From the NCBI GenBank assembly GCA_022822905.1, contig JAJDYE010000029.1, forward strand, positions 124,001-188,000: a stretch of 64,000 nt of DNA. The letters are read 5' to 3'. The notes beneath the pieces were generated by a model that ran no database searches, was not told the origin of the DNA, and was given only the letters and a program-made list of their open reading frames with translations. Shown piece by piece: positions 17,519 to 25,694 of this stretch (positions are counted from its first letter, which is position 1; each line of letters begins with the position of its first letter). The stretch is from Acidimicrobiia bacterium (lineage in GTDB: Bacteria; Actinomycetota; Acidimicrobiia; Acidimicrobiales; Bin134). Made by a program: the position numbers and the translations under genes.

Positions 17519-18937
17519 TTAGCGTCTCACACTGGATTGGCCGCCCCGCAGTCCACGCCGAAGGAGGGCGGTCCCAGAGGGGAAGGCCACCATGATCACC
17601 ACCGCCGAGGCCGCGTAAGTGGCGATGACCCAGATCCAGGCTCGCTGGAATCCGCCCAGCGGGTCGCCGCTGGGTGCGGAGTTGAACAGGGCGATCACCA
17701 CGGCGATGCCCAGGGCGAAGCACACCTGTTGAACGGTGCGGGTGGTGGCGTTGGCGATGGCGAAGCGGGGCGGCGGAACATCGCTCATGGCCGCGCTGAC
17801 GAACGTGGCGATGGACAGTCCCACGCCGATGCCCAAGATCACGTTGGCGGGAAGGAATACCGAGAAATAGGCCGACGACTCCCCAGCCCAAGCCAGCAGC
17901 AAAGCGTAAGACAGCCCGCACAGCACCACCCCCGAGGTCAGCAGCCATCGGTGCCCCCAGCGGTCGGCCATCCGCCCGATGGGAACCGACAGCGCTGAGG
18001 CAATGATCGGCCCCGGCGTAAGACCGAGCCCAGCCTCCAGCACAGTGAGGCCCCACAGGTCTTGCAGCAGCAGCGAGCTCATCAAGAACCCGGGCACGAA
18101 CCCCAACGCGTACAAGCCGAAGGAGGCGGTGGCCGCCGAGAACGAGCGATAGCTGAACAGGCTCAGGTCGAGCAGCGGGTTGGGGTGCGAGCGCGACCGC
18201 CAGATCACCAACGGCAGCAGCACGACAGCGATCGAGGCGAAGGCAATGATGCGCTTGTCGTCGTAGCCCCACCCCTCGCCTTGGACGATGGCCACCATCA
18301 CCAACGCCAGGGCCAAAGTGCCCATAGGCACCCCCACCACGTCGAGGCGGCCCTCGGTCTCTTCGTCGCGCGACTCCCGCACCAGCCGGGCGGTGGCCAA
18401 GAAAACCAGGGCGGCGATGGGCAGGTTGACGTAGAAGATCCACCGCCAGCCCAGGCCGTTGATCAAGAGCGCCCCGATAGTCGGGCCGAATGCCGCTCCC
18501 AGCGCGCCCATCGCCCCCCACATCCCGATAGCCGCCGAGCGGCGGGACACCGGGAACTCGGGCAGAACCATGGCCAGCGACGACGGCATGATCAGCGACC
18601 CGCCCAACGCCTGCACCACCCGGGCCGCGATCAACACCTCCACTTGGGGCGCTATCCCACAGAACAGCGAGCCGACGGCAAAGATGGCCAGCCCGAGATT
18701 GAATATCTTGCGCCGGCCCCGTCGGTCGGCCAAGCGCCCCGAGAGCAGCAAAAACGACCCCACTGTGATGGAGTAGCCGCTCACAATCCACGACAGCGCG
18801 GCGCTGGACGCATTCAGGGACTTCTGGATGGAGGGAAAGGCCACGTTGACGATGGAGACGTCCACCACCACCATGAACGCCGCCGCAGTGGCCGCCCCCA
18901 GGGCCAGCCAGGAGCGGCGTTCAACCGGCTCTACCAC
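17519..18937 (-). CDS. MFS transporter, DHA2/EmrB-QacA-like drug efflux family
   Basis: MVVVDVSIVNVAFPSIQKSLNASSAALSWIVSGYSI, SGRLADRRGRRKIF; many TM segments; GTG start. Confidence 0.85.
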   Translation of the reverse strand: MVEPVERRSWLALGAATAAAFMVVVDVSIVNVAFPSIQKSLNASSAALSWIVSGYSITVGSFLLLSGRLADRRGRRKIFNLGLAIFAVGSLFCGIAPQVEVLIAARVVQALGGSLIMPSSLAMVLPEFPVSRRSAAIGMWGAMGALGAAFGPTIGALLINGLGWRWIFYVNLPIAALVFLATARLVRESRDEETEGRLDVVGVPMGTLALALVMVAIVQGEGWGYDDKRIIAFASIAVVLLPLVIWRSRSHPNPLLDLSLFSYRSFSAATASFGLYALGFVPGFLMSSLLLQDLWGLTVLEAGLGLTPGPIIASALSVPIGRMADRWGHRWLLTSGVVLCGLSYALLLAWAGESSAYFSVFLPANVILGIGVGLSIATFVSAAMSDVPPPRFAIANATTRTVQQVCFALGIAVVIALFNSAPSGDPLGGFQRAWIWVIATYAASAVVIMVAFPSGTALLRRGLRGGQSSVRR

Positions 18938-18953
18938 AGGCTGCCTTCCATCG

Positions 18954-18971
18954 GGGCCACGCTAGTGGCCC
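18954..18971. promoter_or_regulatory. Palindrome GGGCCAC-GCTA-GTGGCCC in the divergent MFS / D-aminoacylase intergenic region
   Basis: Perfect 7-bp arms, 16 bp upstream of the MFS start codon. Confidence 0.45.
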
Positions 18972-19055
18972 ACCTGCAAATGGACGGAGTGTCGAAATCA
19001 TCGGTGTCTCGCCCCTTCACTATGCTGAGCTTCACCGCACACCCAGGGGGACGAG

Positions 19056-20753
19056 ATGATGACGTACGACACGATCATTGCCGGTGGAATGGTGATCGAC
19101 GGGACCCGGGCTCAGCGGCTGCGGGCCGACGTGGGCATCAAGGACGGCAAGATCGCCAAGATTGGCCGGCTGCGGGCCTCTGATGCCGATGAGGTGCTGG
19201 ACGCTGACGGGATGATCGTGGCCCCCGGCCATATCGACCTCCACACCCACTACGACGCCCAGCTCTTCTGGGATCCGTACTGCACATTGTCGGGCTGGCA
19301 CGGGGTGACGTCGATAGTCATCGGCAACTGCGGTTTCGGGTTCGCCCCGGTGGCCCCCAAGGACCGGGAACGGGCCATGCTGACCATGACCCGCACCGAG
19401 GCCATTCCCTTCGACGCCATGGCCGCGGGCATGCCTTGGGACTGGGTCACCTATCCCGAGTTCTTGGATGCGGTAGACCGCACCCCAAAGGCGGTCAACA
19501 TGCGGAGTTTCTTCCCGCTGAACCCCGCGCTCAACTGGGTACTGGGCTACGAGCGGGCCAAGGCCGGCGAGATGCCCACCGACGAGGAGCACGCCCAGCT
19601 CCGGGCGCTGCTGCACGAGGCCATGGACGTTGGCGCCGGCGGCTGGTCAGTGCAGCGGCTGCGAGACTCCAACGTCCAGCGCGACCACGACGGCAACCCA
19701 ATGAATACCGACGTGATGCCCAACGAGACGCTGTTCCAACTGGCTGAGGTTCTGGCCGAGCGCAATCAGGGGTTCATCCAGGCCACCTTCGCCCCCGACC
19801 CCGCCGACGAGACCCGCACCGAGCACCGCCGCACCTATGAGCGCCTGGCCGACATCAGCGGCCGCCCGGTGCTGTTCAACGTGATCACCCCCAACGCTCA
19901 GCGCCCCGAGCAGCACCTCAAGCAGATCGAGTGGGTGGAGAACTGCCGGCTGCGGGGCCTGCCGATCTACGGCCAGGCTGTGACCACTGACGTGGGACTG
20001 GCCTTCACCTTCGAGGAATGGAATCTCTGGGACGACATGGAGGCGTGGCGGGAGGCCACGCTGGGCACGGTTGAGGAGCGCCGGGCCAAGCTGGCCGACC
20101 CCGCCCGCCGTCCGGCGTTGCGGGAATCCGAGTCGATTGCCGTCACCTGCCCGATCGCCGACATCGTGCTATTGGAGACCGCCAACCCGCAGTACCAGCG
20201 CTACGCCGAGACCCGGGTGGGCGACATCGCCGCCGATCTGGGAGTCCACCCGGTGGACGCCATGCTCGACATCGCGGTGGCCGACAACCTGGCCGCCACG
20301 TTCTACGCCAGCGGCTCGTTCAACAACCCGGACCACCTGGTCGACCTGTTGAACTACCAGTGGGCGCTGCCCGGCGTGTCCGACGGTGGAGCCCACACCC
20401 GCTTCCTCACCGCCGGCCGGTGGCCCACCGAGTTGCTCATCAATGGCGTGCGCGACCGGGAGATCATCTCGCTGGAGGACGCCCACTGGCGCATGGCCGG
20501 GCTTCCTGCCCAGTGCGCCGGGTTCACCGACCGGGGAACCCTGACGCCGGGCCAGGCCGCCGATGTGATCGTGTACAACCTCGACAGCCTGGCCATCGGC
20601 CCGAGCGAGAAGGTCCACGACATGCCCGCCGGCGAGTGGCGCCGAGTGCAGCGGGCCTCGGGCTACCACTACGTGCTGGTCAACGGCGAGGTCACCATCC
20701 AAGAAGACAAGGAAACCGGCACCTCCCCCGGCCGCCTCCTGCGCGAGCAGTAA
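19056..20753 (+). CDS. Amidohydrolase family N-acyl-D-amino-acid deacylase (D-aminoacylase-like)
   Basis: GMVIDGTRAQRLRADVGIKDGKIAKIG, APGHIDLHTHYDAQLFWDP, SDGGAHTRF, GTLTPGQAADVIVYN. Confidence 0.85.
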   Translation: MMTYDTIIAGGMVIDGTRAQRLRADVGIKDGKIAKIGRLRASDADEVLDADGMIVAPGHIDLHTHYDAQLFWDPYCTLSGWHGVTSIVIGNCGFGFAPVAPKDRERAMLTMTRTEAIPFDAMAAGMPWDWVTYPEFLDAVDRTPKAVNMRSFFPLNPALNWVLGYERAKAGEMPTDEEHAQLRALLHEAMDVGAGGWSVQRLRDSNVQRDHDGNPMNTDVMPNETLFQLAEVLAERNQGFIQATFAPDPADETRTEHRRTYERLADISGRPVLFNVITPNAQRPEQHLKQIEWVENCRLRGLPIYGQAVTTDVGLAFTFEEWNLWDDMEAWREATLGTVEERRAKLADPARRPALRESESIAVTCPIADIVLLETANPQYQRYAETRVGDIAADLGVHPVDAMLDIAVADNLAATFYASGSFNNPDHLVDLLNYQWALPGVSDGGAHTRFLTAGRWPTELLINGVRDREIISLEDAHWRMAGLPAQCAGFTDRGTLTPGQAADVIVYNLDSLAIGPSEKVHDMPAGEWRRVQRASGYHYVLVNGEVTIQEDKETGTSPGRLLREQ

Positions 20754-20778
20754 TTGACTGAGATTTACTGACAATATT

Positions 20779-20794
20779 GAAAACGTCAGTTTTC
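20779..20794. terminator. Hairpin GAAAAC-GTCA-GTTTTC after the D-aminoacylase gene
   Basis: Perfect 6-bp stem with T-rich 3' arm, 25 bp downstream of the stop. Confidence 0.4.
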
Positions 20795-20812
20795 CAAGTA
20801 GGGTTCAGACGC

Positions 20813-20881
20813 GCCGCGGGTCCCCGTCCGGCGCCTACGGGCAAAAATGCTCTGACCACCGCCGGATCGGGGACCCGTGGC
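20813..20881. terminator. Long stem-loop (arms 20813-20833 / 20860-20881) between convergent genes
   Basis: CGGGTCCCCG-TCCGGCG pairs with CGCCGGATCGGGGACCCG (one bulged base), extendable by 4 pairs including one G-T. Confidence 0.5.
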
Positions 20882-20899
20882 CACTGTATCGGGTTGCCG

Positions 20900-21280
20900 T
20901 TACGACGACAACGGATTTGGCGTCAAGGTGGGGCAGTCTTTCCATAGGAGGTCGAGGGCGTAGTAGTCGCGGGCTGAGGCGGTGAAAATGTGGACCACGA
21001 AGTCGCCGTAGTCCATCAGCACCCACTCGTAATCCGACAGTCCCTCGATGCAGATGGGCTTGGGGCCGCCACCGAGATCCACTGCTTCCTCGATCCGCTC
21101 GGCCAGCGCCCGCACGGCCCGGGTGTTGGCACCGCTAGTGATCACGAAGTGATCGGTGATTACCAGTACGTCGCCCACATCAATGATGACTGTGTCAGCG
21201 CCGGGACCTTCTTCCGCCGCGGCCGCTGCGGCCTTTACCCAATCCCACACGACCGCTTTGTCAGCGGTGCTGACGCTCAT
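20900..21280 (-). CDS. rsfS: Ribosome silencing factor (RsfS/Iojap)
   Basis: DTVIIDVGDVLVITDHFVITSGANTRAVRALAERIEE, YEWVLMDYGDFVVHIF; next to nadD. Confidence 0.93.
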   Translation of the reverse strand: MSVSTADKAVVWDWVKAAAAAAEEGPGADTVIIDVGDVLVITDHFVITSGANTRAVRALAERIEEAVDLGGGPKPICIEGLSDYEWVLMDYGDFVVHIFTASARDYYALDLLWKDCPTLTPNPLSS

Positions 21281-21287
21281 GTGGCGA

Positions 21288-21332
21288 TCACGTCATTGTC
21301 CGCAATTGTCGTGGGGCGGGCTTTGCGCTCAT
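21288..21332 (-). CDS. Candidate micro-ORF (14 aa, MSAKPAPRQLRTMT) upstream of rsfS, from a diverged duplicate of the rsfS start region
   Basis: CGCTCATG at 21274 and 21326 (minus strand CATGAGCG); TGA lies 7 nt before the rsfS ATG. Confidence 0.25.
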   Translation of the reverse strand: MSAKPAPRQLRTMT

Positions 21333-21352
21333 GCAGGCATCACGCTCTCACT

Positions 21353-22522
21353 CTAACCATCTCCCGTCAGCAGATGGGAGAAATCTGCGCCGAAGGTCAC
21401 CGTGATATCAGCGGAGGCATTGGGCAGCTCTTCGGCGATGGCCGATCCGGTGCCCAAGGCGTCTCGGTAAGCCTCGGCGTGGGCGGCGAAGCCAACATCG
21501 TGATAGGCGACTTTGGTGGTTTCCCATCCGAACTCCGCGGCATTTCCGATCCGCGTGATCTGCGCACCGGCCCGGCTGAGCTCTCGGGCCGCAGTCTTGG
21601 TGAGCTCAAGGTCTCCGACGCCGTTGAGCAGCCGAACTCTGGGCAAGCTCCCGCTCGAAGCCGAGATGGGAAACGGGATGACCTCCCTCACCTGCCTGCC
21701 AACCCGCTCCGGATTCACTACCACTGCCCCACTGTCATCGACCCCCCCGATGATCGTGCTCATGAACACCTCACCCGCAGCGAGGGCCCGCCCGAATCGG
21801 CCCATCCCTCGATCAGTCTCGCCAGGAATGACGTTGGGCGCGGTCGACTCCCCTACCTGCCTCAGCCAACCCCCCCAGAACGACAGGTGACGAGACAAGG
21901 CATCGAACGGCGACTCGCCCGGACTGCGCCCTGCCAAATAAGGCCCGACATCGGCTGCGGCCAAGTTCACCAGTCCGGCCCCGAACCGGGTCTCCCCATC
22001 AGGCCCAACGAGCGGAACAGCACTGATGAAGGCAATAGGCTCCACCGCCGACACCAACGCCGCCCAGCTGCCATCGTCCACCACCTGCGTCTCGCCAGGA
22101 CGGACATCTAACAACTCGGCAATCGAGTCGGCTACTCCCGCGCTGGCCGACTCGACCCAGAGTTCGCTTATCGACCCTCCAGAGGTCAACGTCTCAGGGG
22201 GAATGAACAGAACCGCCCCTTCGACTCTGGGGTCAGTCAGCGCCAGCAGTGTGACCCCGTGGAGAAGTTCGCCGTTGGCATGGATCAATAGCAGCGTGGG
22301 CGTGGGGTCTACAAAAGCCTCGTATCCGGGGGCGGCGGGATCGACCGGGGTATTCACCTCCGTGCCGTCGCTGCTGCTGGAAATGGCCGACCACCCCAGC
22401 CACACCAGCAGCGGCACCGCGGCGGCTAGACCCAACACCAGCAGCGGCCAGCCCCAGCGCCACCAGCGTGGCGACCCCTTCCTCGGCGCCGCGCCACCGG
22501 CGCCTGGCGTGGAATCACCCAT
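21353..22522 (-). CDS. LytR C-terminal-domain (LytR_C) membrane-anchored protein
   Basis: N-terminal TM; VRLLNGVGDLELTKTAARELSRAGAQITRIGNA LytR_C motif. Confidence 0.75.
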   Translation of the reverse strand: MGDSTPGAGGAAPRKGSPRWWRWGWPLLVLGLAAAVPLLVWLGWSAISSSSDGTEVNTPVDPAAPGYEAFVDPTPTLLLIHANGELLHGVTLLALTDPRVEGAVLFIPPETLTSGGSISELWVESASAGVADSIAELLDVRPGETQVVDDGSWAALVSAVEPIAFISAVPLVGPDGETRFGAGLVNLAAADVGPYLAGRSPGESPFDALSRHLSFWGGWLRQVGESTAPNVIPGETDRGMGRFGRALAAGEVFMSTIIGGVDDSGAVVVNPERVGRQVREVIPFPISASSGSLPRVRLLNGVGDLELTKTAARELSRAGAQITRIGNAAEFGWETTKVAYHDVGFAAHAEAYRDALGTGSAIAEELPNASADITVTFGADFSHLLTGDG

Positions 22523-23087
22523 ACAGCCTCTTTTGGCGGCAGTAGGCCAGCGCCGCGGGAGGGACCAGGCCGTCGAGCGGCTGGCCGGCGTCAGCCCACG
22601 CCCGCACCTGAGTGCTGGACAAGTCGACCAGCGGACAGTCCACCACCCGGTGGGCTACCGGCGGGCGCTCCCCCATAGCACCAGGCCGGTCCACTACCAC
22701 CACTTCGGCCATCTCGGCCATCTCCTCATAACGGTGCCAAGTGTCCAGGCCTCCGGCGGCGTCGCTGCCCAGAATGAGGAACAGGGAGCCATCGGGGTCG
22801 GCGGCCCGGTAGGCCTCCAGAGTGTCCACCGTGTAGGTAAGCCCACCCCGGTCGATCTCCACCGATGAGGCCGCCACCCCGTCAATGCCCTCAACCGCAG
22901 CCTCCACCATGGCCAGTCGATCCTGAGCGGGACTGAGCTGGGGTCGGTCCAGCTTTTGCCACGGCTCGTGAGCTACCACCAGATCAACCCGATCGAGCTC
23001 TAGCGCTGCCCGCACCCGAACGGCAACCGCGATGTGACCGACATGTACGGGGTCGAACGTGCCCCCGAAAATCCCGATGTGGCTCAC
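22515..23087 (-). CDS. nadD: Nicotinate-nucleotide adenylyltransferase
   Basis: GIFGGTFDPVHVGHIAVA, LGSDAAGGLDTWHRYEEM, DLSSTQVR. Confidence 0.95.
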   Translation of the reverse strand: MSHIGIFGGTFDPVHVGHIAVAVRVRAALELDRVDLVVAHEPWQKLDRPQLSPAQDRLAMVEAAVEGIDGVAASSVEIDRGGLTYTVDTLEAYRAADPDGSLFLILGSDAAGGLDTWHRYEEMAEMAEVVVVDRPGAMGERPPVAHRVVDCPLVDLSSTQVRAWADAGQPLDGLVPPAALAYCRQKRLYG

Positions 23088-23247
23088 AGTTTGCAGTGTA
23101 CGAAACCTAGGGCCAGTTCCTTGTTACCCCCCGAGCAGCCGCGAGCCGAATAATTCGTGCGGGCATCAGTGCAACCCAACGGTAATTTCGCGAGTCAATA
23201 GTGAAAGGCAACCGGGAACAAATGAGGGGGCAAATCGGTTGCAGTTC

Positions 23248-24105
23248 ATGAAGACAACAAGACAGGAAAAAATGGACGATTCAACAGGCCAATACCTCAA
23301 CGCAATCGGCTTGGTGCCGCTCCTCACCAAAGAAGACGAAGTAAGGCTTGCCCAAACAATCGAGCAGGGCCGCGAGGCTCAGGCTCGATTGGACGCCGGA
23401 GAAAGCAATCCCCGGCTGCACACCCAAGTGCGGGAAGCAGCCAAGGCCAAGGAACGCTTCATTCGAGCCAACCTTCGCTTGGTGGTGAGCGTGGCCAAGA
23501 AATACCCCCTGCCCACCGGCATGGAGCTGCTCGACCTGGTCCAAGAGGGAAACCTGGGCCTAGACCGGGCAGTGGAGAAATTCGACTGGCGCAAGGGGTT
23601 CAAGTTCTCCACCTACGCCACGTTCTGGATCCGCCAGTCCATCGGCCGGGCCCTCGATCAGAAGGCCAATCTGATCCGGCTGCCCGGAGAGCGGGCCGCC
23701 AGCCTGCGGGCTGCGGTGCGCCAAGCCACTGGGGGTGGTGAAGAGCTGGACTCAGAGCACGCCCTGCTCCATCGGCTCACCTCGCTCACATCGTTGAACA
23801 CAACGGTGGGCGACAACAACAACAGCGAACTTATGGACCTTCAGCCCGATGGCGGTCCAGGCCCCGAAGACCTAGTGCTGGCCGCTGACCGGACCGAAAC
23901 CCTGGCTGAGCTGCTCGGCACACTGGACGACCGGTCTCGCTTCGCCCTGGAAATGCGCTACGGGCTCATCGACGGCCAAAGGCACAGCTACCGGGAGATC
24001 GGCGAGGTCCTCGGACTCACCTCGGAGGCGATACGCCGCATCATCGGGCGATCGCTGGACATGGTGCGGGACCGAGCCGAGCTATTGGACATCGACGCCG
24101 CTTAG
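23248..24105 (+). CDS. RNA polymerase sigma-70 family factor (primary-like, group 2)
   Basis: RFIRANLRLVVSVAKKY, LLDLVQEGNLGLDRAVEKFDWRKGFKFSTYATFWIRQSI, SYREIGEVLGLTSEAIRRI. Confidence 0.9.
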   Translation: MKTTRQEKMDDSTGQYLNAIGLVPLLTKEDEVRLAQTIEQGREAQARLDAGESNPRLHTQVREAAKAKERFIRANLRLVVSVAKKYPLPTGMELLDLVQEGNLGLDRAVEKFDWRKGFKFSTYATFWIRQSIGRALDQKANLIRLPGERAASLRAAVRQATGGGEELDSEHALLHRLTSLTSLNTTVGDNNNSELMDLQPDGGPGPEDLVLAADRTETLAELLGTLDDRSRFALEMRYGLIDGQRHSYREIGEVLGLTSEAIRRIIGRSLDMVRDRAELLDIDAA

Positions 24106-24162
24106 GGGTCCGTCTGTCTAATTGGTTTTGCCCCATGGGCGGCGACAGGCGACGATTTTGCT

Positions 24163-25536
24163 ATGAGTTCGGCCCCAGTCGAGGCGGCAGGCATGCCTAG
24201 GACCGCTTGGCATCCCGCGTCCTGGCGCGACCGACCCGCGGCCCAACAGCCGCAGTGGCCCGACCAGGCCTCGTTGGACCAGGTTCGCAAGACCCTTGCC
24301 GGCCTGCCCCCTCTGGTCTTCGCCGGAGAGGCCCGCCAGCTCCAAGCCCAACTCGCAGAGGCCGCCGCGGGCCGGGCATTCGTGCTCCAGGCTGGGGACT
24401 GCGCCGAGTCGTTCGACGACATGAGCGCCGACAACATCCGCGACAAGCTGAAGGTCATCTTGCAGATGGCGGTGGTGCTGGCCTTCTCCGCCGGCGTGCC
24501 CACGGTGAAAATCGGCCGGATCGCCGGCCAGTTCGCCAAGCCCCGTTCGTCTTCCACCGAGGTGGTGGACGACGTGGAGCTGCCCTCCTTCCGAGGGCAC
24601 ATGGTGAACGATGCCAGCTTCTCCGAGGATTCTCGCGCTGCTGACGCCGAGCGCCTGGTGAGGGCCTACCACCAGTCGGCCTCCACACTCAATCTGTTGC
24701 GGGCGTTCACCAAGGGGGGTTACGCCGATCTCCGCCAGGTACACATGTGGAATCAGGAGTTCATTGCCGCCAGCCCTGAAGGGCGGCGCTACGAGCGGGT
24801 GGCCGACGGCATCGACTCCGCCCTGCGATTCATGGCCGCCTGCGGGGTATCCACCGATGCGCCGGAGCTGCACCAGGTTGACTTCTACACCAGCCACGAG
24901 GCGCTGGTGCTGGACTACGAGGAGGCCCTCACCCGGGAAGACTCCATCACCGGCCAGTGGTACGACTGCTCGGCCCACATGCTGTGGATCGGCGAGCGGA
25001 CTCGCCAGCTCGACGGCGCCCATGTGGAGTTCATGCGGGGCATCAAGAACCCGCTGGGTTGCAAGCTCGGGCCCACCACATCGCCGGCTGAGGTTCTCGA
25101 GCTGTGCGAGGTTCTCAACCCGGATCGCATACCCGGCCGACTCACCCTCATCAGCCGCATGGGCGCCAAAAAGGTGTCCGATGTGCTGCCTCCGCTGTTG
25201 GCTGCGGTGCGCGATGCCGGCCACCCGGTGCTATGGGAATGCGATCCCATGCACGGCAACACCTACACCACCGCCGGCGGGCGCAAGACCCGTCACTTCG
25301 AGGACGTGATGGCCGAGATCGACCGCTACTTCACCGCCCATGCCGAGGCTGGCACCTGGCCGGGTGGCATCCATGTGGAGATCACCGGGGATGACGTGAC
25401 CGAATGCGTGGGCGGGGCCGAGGCCATCAGCGACGACGACTTGGAACTCCGTTACGAGACCATGTGCGATCCCCGGCTCAACGGCCCTCAGAGCCTCGAA
25501 TTGGCCTTCCGACTGGCCGAGCGGCTCAGCGACTGA
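24163..25536 (+). CDS. aroG: 3-deoxy-7-phosphoheptulonate synthase, class II
   Basis: AFVLQAGDCAESFDDMSADNIRDKLKVILQMAVVL, RIAGQFAKPRS, CDPMHGNTYTTAGGRKTR, GGIHVEITGDDVTEC. Confidence 0.95.
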   Translation: MSSAPVEAAGMPRTAWHPASWRDRPAAQQPQWPDQASLDQVRKTLAGLPPLVFAGEARQLQAQLAEAAAGRAFVLQAGDCAESFDDMSADNIRDKLKVILQMAVVLAFSAGVPTVKIGRIAGQFAKPRSSSTEVVDDVELPSFRGHMVNDASFSEDSRAADAERLVRAYHQSASTLNLLRAFTKGGYADLRQVHMWNQEFIAASPEGRRYERVADGIDSALRFMAACGVSTDAPELHQVDFYTSHEALVLDYEEALTREDSITGQWYDCSAHMLWIGERTRQLDGAHVEFMRGIKNPLGCKLGPTTSPAEVLELCEVLNPDRIPGRLTLISRMGAKKVSDVLPPLLAAVRDAGHPVLWECDPMHGNTYTTAGGRKTRHFEDVMAEIDRYFTAHAEAGTWPGGIHVEITGDDVTECVGGAEAISDDDLELRYETMCDPRLNGPQSLELAFRLAERLSD

Positions 25537-25569
25537 CGCGGCGACAATTTCCTTTTTCGGATAAATCAG

Positions 25570-25591
25570 ATCAAATCACTCGGGATTTGAT
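25570..25591. promoter_or_regulatory. Inverted repeat ATCAAATC-N6-GATTTGAT upstream of sulfite reductase
   Basis: Perfect 8-bp arms (25570-25577, 25584-25591). Confidence 0.5.
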
Positions 25592-25615
25592 TTCAGGCCG
25601 CTACCCTGATAAACA

Positions 25616-25645
25616 ACTAATCGGATCAAAGTAGTCCGATTTAGT
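25616..25645. promoter_or_regulatory. Second inverted repeat ACTAA(-)TCGGA ... TCCGATTTAGT upstream of sulfite reductase
   Basis: ATCGGA (25620-25625) / TCCGAT (25635-25640) core, extendable with one bulge. Confidence 0.45.
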
Positions 25646-25694
25646 TCCCCGCCTGAACCCCACCCAAATCCCATACACCGAAGAAGAGAGCCCG

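Noticed and set aside
17478-18791. 437-aa minus-strand ORF overlapping the MFS gene in another frame
   Set aside because: Same strand but Arg/Gly-rich out-of-frame translation; the MFS frame has proper TM segments and family motifs.
23148-23158. CGAATAATTCG palindrome upstream of the sigma factor gene
   Set aside because: Too short to separate from chance; no supporting repeats.
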